In this document: piece by piece, positions 56,674 to 64,000 of the stretch | Position numbering within the stretch: the first letter of the stretch is position 1 | Layout of the letters: each line of letters opens with the position of its first letter | Source of the DNA: an uncultured Bacteroidota bacterium | Lineage (GTDB): Bacteria > Bacteroidota > Bacteroidia > Flavobacteriales > Flavobacteriaceae | Direction: 5' to 3' | Length of the DNA stretch: 64,000 nucleotides | Assembly (NCBI GenBank): GCA_902626585.1 | Contig: CACOGA010000008.1 | Coordinates: 1 to 64,000, forward strand | The notes under the pieces: model-generated | Databases searched by the model: none | Told to the model about the DNA's origin: nothing | The model's input: the letters and a program-made list of their open reading frames with translations, nothing else | Position numbers and translations under genes: made by a program

Positions 56674-58182
56674 TTAATATTTTGCTGGCATTCCATTGGT
56701 CGATGAATTTTTAATAAATTCTCTTAAATCGTCATTAGATTTTTTTAAATCCTCATTTCTTAAATACATCATATGACCACTGCGATAACCTTCAAAGTAA
56801 AATCTATCTTTCATTTTACCACTAGGGTCAACTTGCCACATGGTATATTTTGCTTGAAAGTAATTTGTGGCACCATCATAATATCCCGATTGAATAAATA
56901 CTTTCAGAAATGGGTTTTGAGCCATAGCTTTTCTTAGATTTTTACGGGTATTATCATTTTCTTTATTCCAGGGATGTACTGGACCAAATACATTATATTT
57001 AATATCCGTTTCAAACTTTAATTCATTTCTAACATAATGATTTATTGCAGGAGTAAAAGAGTGATTCCAAGAATTAAGTTCAATGTTTGTATCGGGTCGA
57101 GAGCCAGCATTTGTTCTATCTATTCCTCTGTACCTTGAATCTAATCTTCCTATTGTTAAACCATCACTTTTTCTTAAAAGCTCTTTCCAGAAAGCATAAT
57201 TTGGTATATCAAGATTATAATCAAGAATAAAATCCTTATCTAATCCTGAATAATATGAGTATTTTTCCGCGATTTCATTCCTTTCTATATCACTTATAAA
57301 TCCACCTTTGGCAATTGCTGGAATAAGTTTATTTATGGTAAATTCTTCAACTTTTGGAAGAAACTCAAGAAGATCGATTGATTGTATTTCTTTATCCAGC
57401 ATTTGGTGATACCATGCGGTGGCCGCGTAATATGGTAGGTGAAGCGATGAATCAATAGCATCCTCTTGACCATCGTCAAACTCAAGTAACTTATAGTCTG
57501 CGGGAGAGACCAAAATAACTCCGTTTAAATACATCCATTGGCTATTTTGTAGTTCATGTGAAAGTCCCATCACTCTGGTGCCACCGTAGCTTTCTCCAAT
57601 AATGTATTTGGGTGATTCCCATCTATTTTTCCTTGTAATAAATGTATTTATCCAAGTTGCTAAGTATTTAATGTCTGCATTTATACCAAAAAACTTTTTT
57701 CTGTCCGGTAAATCACCATTTTTATCAGGAATCATTCTTGAGTAACCTGTGTTGACGGGACAAACAAATACTATATCAGCTGTATCAAGTATTGAATATG
57801 GATTGGTCTTCATACCGTATGGTTGGATAGGGAAGCCCTCATCATCGATTTTTAAAACTCTAGGACCTGTGTATCCTATGTGCATCCAAAGTGATCCAGA
57901 GCCGGGACCACCGTTAAATGAAATAATAATTGGCCTATGTGACTCTTTTTTTTCTGAATCCTTAGGTAAATTTCGTTTATAATATGTGTAAAATAAACTT
58001 GCAATCGGATTCCCATCTTTATCCCAAACAGGTTGCATTCCTGTTTCAGCGGTATATTTAATTTTTTCCCCTTTTATGATTGTTTCATGGTTAGTTTTAA
58101 CAATTGTATCTATTGGTACATGAATATTTTGTGAAAATATCATTGAAGTATTTAGCAGAAAAATCAGTAGAATTTTTTTCAT
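56674..58182 (-). CDS. Secreted S10 family serine carboxypeptidase
   Basis: A 502-aa protein with a signal peptide (ending MIFSQ). The S10 motifs are all present: SFNGGPGSGSLWMHIG (substrate carboxylate binding), the nucleophile in IGESYGGTRV, Asp in SGYYDGATNYF and His in YRSGHMMYL. S10 enzymes trim C-terminal residues at acidic pH; bacterial copies are exported. It probably helps digest peptides, like the M24 and metzincin proteases in this window. Confidence 0.92.
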   Translation of the reverse strand: MKKILLIFLLNTSMIFSQNIHVPIDTIVKTNHETIIKGEKIKYTAETGMQPVWDKDGNPIASLFYTYYKRNLPKDSEKKESHRPIIISFNGGPGSGSLWMHIGYTGPRVLKIDDEGFPIQPYGMKTNPYSILDTADIVFVCPVNTGYSRMIPDKNGDLPDRKKFFGINADIKYLATWINTFITRKNRWESPKYIIGESYGGTRVMGLSHELQNSQWMYLNGVILVSPADYKLLEFDDGQEDAIDSSLHLPYYAATAWYHQMLDKEIQSIDLLEFLPKVEEFTINKLIPAIAKGGFISDIERNEIAEKYSYYSGLDKDFILDYNLDIPNYAFWKELLRKSDGLTIGRLDSRYRGIDRTNAGSRPDTNIELNSWNHSFTPAINHYVRNELKFETDIKYNVFGPVHPWNKENDNTRKNLRKAMAQNPFLKVFIQSGYYDGATNYFQAKYTMWQVDPSGKMKDRFYFEGYRSGHMMYLRNEDLKKSNDDLREFIKNSSTNGMPAKY

Positions 58183-58220
58183 TTTATAAGAATTATTGAC
58201 TCTAATTTAAAAATTAAAAG

Positions 58221-58976
58221 TTAATATTTTTCGAATACCCCTAATCCAAAAAGTGCAAAATCATATTTTACTGGGTCATTTGCGTCAAAAGATCTTAGAA
58301 TTGAATCTAATTCAATCACAGCTTTGTGATCATTCTGTTTTCTTTTGATTAATCCTAATTTTCTTGCAACATTTCCAGAGTGTATGTCTAGTGGACATGA
58401 TAAGTTTTTTTGGTCTATAGATTTCCATATTCCAAAATCAACACCTTTACTATCTTTTCTAACCATCCATCTTAAAAACATATTAATTCTCTTAGATGCA
58501 GAGCCCTTGAAGGGGTCGGATATATGTTTTTTTGTTCTTTCAGTGTGTTCAATCTCAAAAAAAATCTTTTTAAATTCATGAATGGAATTATGCATACTTT
58601 GATTTTTTATATTTTGAGCAAAAATAGTTTCTAATCCTCCGTAATTTTTGTAGATATGTCTTAGACTTATCAAAAACTGAATCAAGTCATAACCATTGAA
58701 GGTTCTGTGAACGAATTTTAATAGACTTTTAAGATCTTTTTCTGTATGATGCATTATAAAATTATGAGGGTCATCATCCATTAATTTCATCATTTTAATT
58801 GAACTATTGATAATAGATTTTCTGTTACCCCAAGCAATTGTTGATGTTAGAAATCCTGAAATCTCAATATCTTCTTTTTTTTTGTAAAGATGAGCTATTT
58901 GAATAGGGTCATCTTTAATAAAATTTATGTTGTTATACTCTTCTGCTTTTAAATTTAAAAATTCTTTTATTTTCAA
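58221..58976 (-). CDS. TIGR02757 family (DUF2400) protein
   Basis: A 251-aa protein with DPIQIAHLYKKKEDIEISGFLTS near the start and the conserved SKRINMFLRWMVRKD and PLDIHSGNVARKLGL blocks. These identify TIGR02757, a family with an endonuclease III-like helix-hairpin-helix fold. Its activity is not established. It lies 8 bp from the LolD-like ATPase gene, probably as one transcript. Confidence 0.9.
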   Translation of the reverse strand: MKIKEFLNLKAEEYNNINFIKDDPIQIAHLYKKKEDIEISGFLTSTIAWGNRKSIINSSIKMMKLMDDDPHNFIMHHTEKDLKSLLKFVHRTFNGYDLIQFLISLRHIYKNYGGLETIFAQNIKNQSMHNSIHEFKKIFFEIEHTERTKKHISDPFKGSASKRINMFLRWMVRKDSKGVDFGIWKSIDQKNLSCPLDIHSGNVARKLGLIKRKQNDHKAVIELDSILRSFDANDPVKYDFALFGLGVFEKY

Positions 58977-58984
58977 ATTTTTGA

Positions 58985-59644
58985 TTATTTAATTTTACCG
59001 TCAATTATTTCTAAAACTCTGTCAGATTTTTTTGCAAGAGACAAGTCGTGGGTTGCAATAATAAAAGTGTAGTCAAAATCTTTTCTCAGGTCCATGAATA
59101 GATCATGTAGATTGTTAGAAGATTTAGCATCAAGATTTCCTGAAGGTTCATCTGCAAGAATTATACTTGGTTCATTAATAAGGGCTCGTGCTACAGCTAC
59201 TCTTTGTTTTTCCCCACCCGAAAGTTCATTTGGTTTACTGTTTATTTTATCAATTATACCAAGATAATCCATGAGATTTTTTGCTTTTGTCTCAGCAACT
59301 TTCTTTGCTGTTTTACTGATAAATGCTGGAATGCAAATATTTTCCATTGCAGTAAACTCAGGTAACAATTGATGAAATTGAAAAATAAATCCTATTTCTT
59401 GATTTCTAAAATCTGCTAATTCAATATCGCTCATTGTGCTAATATCTAGATTATTTAATAGCAATTCTGAGTTGTCTTTTTTGTCATAGTTGTCAATAGT
59501 TCCGAGAATCTGTAGTAAAGTTGTTTTACCGGCTCCAGAGGCACCAACTAAGCTGATTATTTCACCCGAATTGACAATGAGATCAATTCCTTTAAGTATG
59601 TGATTGTTTTCGTGAAATTTATGTATATTTTTGGCTAAAATCAT
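58985..59644 (-). CDS. lolD: ABC transporter ATP-binding protein (LolD-like)
   Basis: The 219-aa ATPase has Walker [13 protein letters not shown], signature [15 protein letters not shown] and Walker [13 protein letters not shown]. The MacB/LolD signatures and short length fit the ATPase of the lipoprotein-releasing LolCDE complex or a MacB-type system. No permease is adjacent, so the partner must be encoded elsewhere; the LolA-like gene at 5.1 kb would fit a Lol pathway. I prefer LolD, with uncertainty. Confidence 0.82.
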   Translation of the reverse strand: MILAKNIHKFHENNHILKGIDLIVNSGEIISLVGASGAGKTTLLQILGTIDNYDKKDNSELLLNNLDISTMSDIELADFRNQEIGFIFQFHQLLPEFTAMENICIPAFISKTAKKVAETKAKNLMDYLGIIDKINSKPNELSGGEKQRVAVARALINEPSIILADEPSGNLDAKSSNNLHDLFMDLRKDFDYTFIIATHDLSLAKKSDRVLEIIDGKIK

Positions 59645-59673
59645 TAATCAAAAATAACATATTAATTTAATTT

Positions 59674-60210
59674 ATGAGTCCAATCAACAGAGCATATTTT
59701 TCAGGTGGTTGTTTTTGGTGTACAGAGGCAATATACAAGAGATTAAAAGGGGTAGTAGATGTTAAACCTGGTTATTGTGGTGGAAATATTAAAAACCCAA
59801 CATACGAGCAGGTTTGCAGTGGTGCAACAGGGCATGCTGAAACTATAGAGGTTATATATGACTCCAAAAAAATTGATTTTGAATCACTTCTTGAAGTATT
59901 TTTTAAAACTCATGATCCAACAACATTGAATAGACAAGGGAATGATATTGGAACGCATTATCGATCTATTGTATTTTATTCCAGTTTAATCGAGATGCAA
60001 ATGATTAAAAAATATATCAAAAAACTGCAAGAGAATAATATATTTGAAGAAAAAATTGTTACCGAGGTGATTGAATTTACTGAGTTTTTTGAGGCTGAAA
60101 ATTATCATAAAAACTATTATGATCTAAATAAAAATCAGCCATACTGTGATATAATTATAACACCAAAAGTTGAAAAGTTTAATAAAAATTTTAAAGATAA
60201 ATTGATATAA
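59674..60210 (+). CDS. msrA: Peptide-methionine (S)-S-oxide reductase
   Basis: The 178-aa enzyme has the catalytic AYFSGGCFWCTEAIYKRL, KPGYCGGNIKNPTYEQVCSG and HDPTTLNRQGNDIGTHYRS motifs in order. It repairs oxidised methionine in proteins and peptides using thioredoxin. Length is normal and no MsrB domain is fused. It is divergent from the LolD-like gene, with 29 bp between the starts. Confidence 0.96.
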   Translation: MSPINRAYFSGGCFWCTEAIYKRLKGVVDVKPGYCGGNIKNPTYEQVCSGATGHAETIEVIYDSKKIDFESLLEVFFKTHDPTTLNRQGNDIGTHYRSIVFYSSLIEMQMIKKYIKKLQENNIFEEKIVTEVIEFTEFFEAENYHKNYYDLNKNQPYCDIIITPKVEKFNKNFKDKLI

Positions 60211-60212
60211 GA

Positions 60213-60509
60213 TTAAATCTTAAATCCTAATCTTTTTAAAAACTTTTTAATGAAATTCCAGAAAAAATTTAATTCTCCAAAAATGAATGCTACAAAAATT
60301 AGAATAAACTGATACACTATAGTTATTAGTAATATTCTAAAAGTCCAATAAATTAAAAGGTTTAAGTTGCTTTCGGTAATTCCTAGAAAATTACATAATG
60401 GTTCTGAAACCCAAGCAGCAGTTGAACCCGTAATTCCAAAAACTATAAAAATTTTCAAAATTTGAAAATTAGAGCTGATTCCCCACCTTTTTTTTATTTT
60501 TTCTAACAT
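60213..60509 (-). CDS. DUF6787-like small membrane protein
   Basis: A 98-aa protein with a short cytoplasmic start MLEKIKKRWGI and two TM helices (about 18-40 and 48-80), ending in a basic KKFLKRLGFKI tail. This fits the DUF6787 family that sits beside serA-like genes in flavobacteria. Its start is 1 bp from the SerA stop, so it is probably in the ser operon. Function unknown. Confidence 0.78.
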   Translation of the reverse strand: MLEKIKKRWGISSNFQILKIFIVFGITGSTAAWVSEPLCNFLGITESNLNLLIYWTFRILLITIVYQFILIFVAFIFGELNFFWNFIKKFLKRLGFKI

Positions 60510-60510
60510 T

Positions 60511-61464
60511 TTAAGAATCGTAGATTTTTATAATCTGTTCAGCTAGTTCAATGCCAATTCTTTTTTGTGCTTCTTTGGTTGCTGCTCCGATGTGAGGAGT
60601 CATTGAGATACTCTGATTCATCAAAACCTTAATACTGGGCGTTGGCTCATTTTCAAATGTGTCTAGTGCAGCAAAAGATAGGTTTTTGTTTTCAATATTT
60701 TTAATTAAAGCTTCTTCATCAATCACTCCACCCCGAGCTGCATTTATAATTCCAGCACCCTTCTTCATCAATGAAAACTCTTTTTCTCCAATTATGTGGC
60801 TCTTTTGTGCTGGGACATGTAATGAAATAAAATCAGAATTTTGTAATAATTCATCAAATCTTACGCTGGTTAATTCAAAATTCTTAGAACTTCCGTCAAA
60901 AAAAACAATTTCAATCAACGATTTTTTATTGTTCAAATCATAATAAATCACATTCATTCCGAGACCTAAACCAATTTTAGCCACCTCTTGACCTATTCTT
61001 CCAAATCCAACGATGCCTAGGGTTTTACCTTTAAGTTCTACACCAGCTGAGTAATTTTTTTTTAGTTTCTTGAATTCTTTTTCTCCTTCCAATGGCATTT
61101 CTCTGTTTGATAAATGTAGTGATCTTACACAACCGAATAAATGTGCAAATACTAATTCTGCAACTGAAATTGAGGATGCAGCTGGGGTATTAATGACGTG
61201 GATTCCTTTGTCCTTAGCATATGAAACGTCAATGTTGTCCATTCCTACACCGCCTCTGCCAATAATTTTTAAAGACTTACAACTATCAATTAAATCTTTT
61301 CTAACCTTAGTAGCACTTCTAACCAATAGTATTTCAATATTATTTTCATTTATATATCCGATAATTTTTTCTTGGTCAATAGATTTAACGGTGGTGTTAA
61401 ATCCAGCAGCGTTAAGCTTTTCAACCCCTGCTTGACTGATTCCGTCGTTTGCTAAAACATTCAT
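60511..61464 (-). CDS. serA: D-3-phosphoglycerate dehydrogenase-like 2-hydroxyacid dehydrogenase
   Basis: The 317-aa enzyme has the Rossmann GIVGFGRIGQEVAKIG, the LHVPAQ/NAARGGVIDEEAL segment and the catalytic His in MTPHIGAAT. Lacking ACT or ASB domains, it is a short PGDH without serine feedback control. It oxidises 3-phosphoglycerate with NAD+ in serine synthesis. The gene follows serC by 3 bp. Pairing with serC makes the SerA role more likely than a generic hydroxyacid dehydrogenase. Confidence 0.9.
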   Translation of the reverse strand: MNVLANDGISQAGVEKLNAAGFNTTVKSIDQEKIIGYINENNIEILLVRSATKVRKDLIDSCKSLKIIGRGGVGMDNIDVSYAKDKGIHVINTPAASSISVAELVFAHLFGCVRSLHLSNREMPLEGEKEFKKLKKNYSAGVELKGKTLGIVGFGRIGQEVAKIGLGLGMNVIYYDLNNKKSLIEIVFFDGSSKNFELTSVRFDELLQNSDFISLHVPAQKSHIIGEKEFSLMKKGAGIINAARGGVIDEEALIKNIENKNLSFAALDTFENEPTPSIKVLMNQSISMTPHIGAATKEAQKRIGIELAEQIIKIYDS

Positions 61465-61467
61465 ATT

Positions 61468-62529
61468 TTAAATTTTTGATTCTAACTCACTCATTACTTC
61501 GACAAGAGCTTTTACACTGTCGATACCCATCGCATTATACATTGACGCTCTATATCCACCAACACTCCTGTGGCCTGCCAAGGCAGTTATTCTTGCTTCT
61601 GAAAGCATAGATTCAAAACTTTCTTTAAAATTATCATCACATAAATTAAATGTAGCATTCATCATTGACCTATCAATCTTTTTCGCGTGACCCTTGAATA
61701 GGGGATTCAAATCAATCTCAGAGTATATCATATCAGATTTTTTTCTGTTCATTTCCTCAATTGCAGAAACACCTCCAATTTTTTTGATCCATCTCATATT
61801 AAGTAACGACACATAAATTGCAAAGACTGGAGGGGTGTTAAACATACTGCTTTTTTCAGCATGAACTTTATAATTCATCATGGATGGAACATTTTCATTT
61901 ATGTTTTCAAGCAAATCATTTTTTATCACGACAAGTGTTGTTCCAGCGGGTCCTAAGTTTTTTTGAGCACCTGCGTATATTATATCAAATTTTTTAAAAT
62001 CTAGTACACGTGAAAATATATCACTACTCATGTCACAAAAAACTGGTGTGTCTGTGGAGGGAAATGAATTAATTTGTGTGCCAAAAATTGTATTATTAGA
62101 AGTGCAGTGAAAGTAGTCAAATTTTTCACTAATATCGTACTCGGGAATATGATTGAAATTTTCATTTTCAGAACTGCCCACAACTTTAACATCACCAAAT
62201 ATTTTTGCCTCTTTAATAGCTTTTTTACTCCAAGTCCCAGTGTTTAAATAAGCTGCTTCATTTTTCAAGAAATTATAGGCAACCATTAAAAATTGAGAAC
62301 TTGCACCACCTTGAAGAAATAGTGCAGTATAGTCTTTTCCACTAAGGCCTAGCAATTCTAATGATAAATCTCTGGCCTCGTCCATAATTTCGATAAATGC
62401 ATGACTTCGATGAGAAATCTCTAGCAGTGATAATCCTGAGCCATTTAAATCAATCACTGCATTTGAGGCTTGTTCAAATACCTCAGCAGGTAAAATCGAA
62501 GGTCCAGCACAAAAGTTATGTATTTTCAT
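61468..62529 (-). CDS. serC: Phosphoserine aminotransferase
   Basis: The 353-aa PLP enzyme shows FCAGPSILPAEV at the start, LFLQGGASSQFLMV, the PLP Lys in YAGAQKNLGPAG and the C-terminal GHRSVGGYRASMYNAM. It transaminates 3-phosphohydroxypyruvate with glutamate to O-phospho-L-serine; some enzymes also serve vitamin B6 synthesis. The operon serC-serA-DUF6787 runs leftward. Its product could also feed cysteate synthesis if the CBS-like gene at 39 kb is CapA. Confidence 0.96.
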   Translation of the reverse strand: MKIHNFCAGPSILPAEVFEQASNAVIDLNGSGLSLLEISHRSHAFIEIMDEARDLSLELLGLSGKDYTALFLQGGASSQFLMVAYNFLKNEAAYLNTGTWSKKAIKEAKIFGDVKVVGSSENENFNHIPEYDISEKFDYFHCTSNNTIFGTQINSFPSTDTPVFCDMSSDIFSRVLDFKKFDIIYAGAQKNLGPAGTTLVVIKNDLLENINENVPSMMNYKVHAEKSSMFNTPPVFAIYVSLLNMRWIKKIGGVSAIEEMNRKKSDMIYSEIDLNPLFKGHAKKIDRSMMNATFNLCDDNFKESFESMLSEARITALAGHRSVGGYRASMYNAMGIDSVKALVEVMSELESKI

Positions 62530-62596
62530 AAAAGAAATTGAAAAGCAAATTTCGATATTTAGTTGGCTAAATCCCTTATTAATTTGTAAAATGTTG

Positions 62597-63637
62597 TCAA
62601 CTACTTGTTAACAGAAAGTCCAAAGTATCAATGTCGTCCGCATATTGATATAATTTTGGTTTTTGTGCTTCTCCAAATTTTATCGAATTTTCAATTTGTA
62701 AACTGGTAACAATACACTGAATCTGATTTTTATTCTCTTTTAAAGCCTCTTGCACTTCTAATATTTCATTGTAAAAATCATAATATATCACTGAGATTGG
62801 TGGTGCAAATTCTTTGGATTGTTTCATCAAAAAATATTCACCATCAATAAATAATTCACCATTCATAGTGTTTATTGTTTTTTGATAATTGTAATTATTG
62901 TAAAATTTGTTATGATTAACAATGTGATTATATTTTTTAAATTTTTCTTTTAGTATGTTTAAATCATAACCTTCAGGGATAAATAGTTTGGAAACATTTC
63001 TGCATCCCAATCCAAAATACATGAAAATATCATCTGAGAGTAGCTCTAAATCAGTTTGACTTTCATTGCCGGAAATAATAGCTACTGAGGTCCTATTTTT
63101 CCTAAGTAATGTACTTTTATTTCTAAAATAATATTCAAAGTAGTTAAAAGTATTATTAGATCCAGTTGCGATTACTTTATCAAAATCACCAAGTTTATCA
63201 TTTGAGATTTTTATAAGATGTTTAGTGTCGGGAAATTTTTCATGTAGAAATTCAACAAAAAAATTAATTAATATTTTATCATCACTTGCGGGCTTAATAA
63301 TTACTTGATTTCCTGACATAATAACGCAAATTAGATCGTGTAGACCTGCAAGTGGAAAATTTCCAGCCATAATTATAGCAACCTTAGAAATTTCATTTTG
63401 AATATTATATTTTGAAATCCAATTGCGTAAATTTTTACTTTCTAGTTCACACATCCAATATTTTAGAGCATTATTAATGTTTTTTTTTGAAAACCAACTA
63501 TTGTGATTTTCAGCTTCCTTAATAGCATGTCTTAACTTATGGTCTTTACTATGATTTCCTTCTTGAAAGTAAGTTCTTAGATATTCTCCAAAACTGGATA
63601 AATAATTAATTCGGTATCCTAATTCTCTATTGATAAT
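62597..63637 (-). CDS. LuxC-type acyl-CoA reductase, non-canonical start codon
   Basis: The track shows 285 aa from ATG 63454, but the frame continues upstream to a TAG at 63661-63659. Those codons match the family's N-terminal region (GYRINYLSSFGEYL, then NSWFSKKNINNALKYW). No ATG, GTG or TTG occurs there; the first codons available are ATT (63649, 63637) or ATC (63634). I give ATT 63637 as provisional, for about 346 aa. The rest has AIIMAGNFPLAGLHD and FGLGCRNVSKLFIP, typical of flavobacterial acyl-CoA reductases that make fatty aldehydes from acyl-CoA with NAD(P)H. A -7 box lies just upstream, supporting an early start. Confidence 0.8.
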   Translation of the reverse strand: MINRELGYRINYLSSFGEYLRTYFQEGNHSKDHKLRHAIKEAENHNSWFSKKNINNALKYWMCELESKNLRNWISKYNIQNEISKVAIIMAGNFPLAGLHDLICVIMSGNQVIIKPASDDKILINFFVEFLHEKFPDTKHLIKISNDKLGDFDKVIATGSNNTFNYFEYYFRNKSTLLRKNRTSVAIISGNESQTDLELLSDDIFMYFGLGCRNVSKLFIPEGYDLNILKEKFKKYNHIVNHNKFYNNYNYQKTINTMNGELFIDGEYFLMKQSKEFAPPISVIYYDFYNEILEVQEALKENKNQIQCIVTSLQIENSIKFGEAQKPKLYQYADDIDTLDFLLTSS

Positions 63638-63670
63638 TTTGATTTTAATTTTTTGGCGCTAATTTTGCTT

Positions 63671-63678
63671 CAAATTTA
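63671..63678 (-). promoter_or_regulatory. -7 box (TAAATTTG) for the acyl-CoA reductase
   Basis: On the minus strand TAAATTTG matches TAnnTTTG. Transcription should begin near 63664, just upstream of the frame's first codons. This argues that the N-terminal extension before ATG 63454 is transcribed. Confidence 0.5.
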
Positions 63679-63683
63679 AGTAA

Positions 63684-64000
<317 letters not shown>

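Overview
The window is a compact, AT-rich (roughly 30% GC by eye) chromosomal segment from a flavobacterium (Bacteroidota, Flavobacteriaceae-like). Supporting signs are a secreted protein entering a type IX secretion sorting domain at the left edge, a TonB-dependent receptor, a RibB with a degenerate GTP cyclohydrolase half, DUF4834 and YfhO genes, a serine-palmitoyltransferase-like enzyme, and many -7 boxes of the Bacteroidota type TAnnTTTG with few Shine-Dalgarno sites. UGA is a stop codon: the RF2 gene carries the classic autoregulatory UGA frameshift. Gene ends often overlap by 1-17 bp, giving very short intergenic spaces. I see no insertion sequence, prophage, CRISPR array, rRNA or replication origin.

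Layout. 1-1.8 kb: truncated T9SS-exported protein, then a terminator, tRNA-Ser(UGA) and its promoter. 1.8-8.1 kb: lipoprotein esterase, then a leftward ribB-lptF/G-lolA-ftsK block. 8.2-9.6 kb: an NhaC-type antiporter broken by a C8 homopolymer. 9.9-16.2 kb: rightward lpdA, tilS, an Nramp-fold transporter and the pxpABC 5-oxoprolinase genes. 16.2-19.1 kb: leftward panB, an RluA-type synthase and an aldehyde dehydrogenase. 19.1-26.6 kb: dnaK with a cluster of TGACA half-sites upstream, a hotdog thioesterase, a CPBP protease, a transglutaminase-like secreted protein, an M24 peptidase and two small genes. 26.6-31.7 kb: GNAT, ftcD, hutI, fumC and a 55-aa membrane ORF. 31.7-35.7 kb: TonB-dependent receptor, ArsC-like protein, prfB. 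35.8-43.6 kb: zinc metalloprotease, threonine aldolase, a cysteine-synthase-like/serine-palmitoyltransferase-like pair, a GNAT-fold protein and an outer-membrane protein. 43.6-47.5 kb: DUF4834, YfhO, glycosyltransferase. 47.6-53.9 kb: uvrA, ECF sigma factor, a 45-aa ORF, nth, bcp and a conserved 477-aa protein of unknown function. 54-64 kb: MBL hydrolase, esterase, pseudo-dihydroorotase, S10 peptidase, TIGR02757 protein, LolD-like ATPase, msrA, DUF6787, serA, serC, a LuxC-type acyl-CoA reductase and a truncated ferredoxin.

Working together. Three metabolic units stand out. First, an Nramp-fold transporter without the metal ligands is welded to pxpABC, which suggests 5-oxoproline uptake and hydrolysis. 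Second, FtcD and HutI are convergent neighbours and cover the last steps of histidine breakdown to glutamate. Third, a CBS-like beta-replacement enzyme overlaps by one base with a serine-palmitoyltransferase-like enzyme and is followed by an acyltransferase-like protein. This layout fits synthesis of sulfonolipid (capnine) or sphingolipid long-chain bases, and SerA/SerC elsewhere in the window could supply phosphoserine.

Several proteins keep their fold but lack hallmark catalytic or cofactor residues: the RibB C-terminal half, the dihydroorotase homologue, endonuclease III (no iron-sulfur cysteines), the transglutaminase-like protein and the Nramp-like transporter. Most of these look like lineage traits rather than decay.
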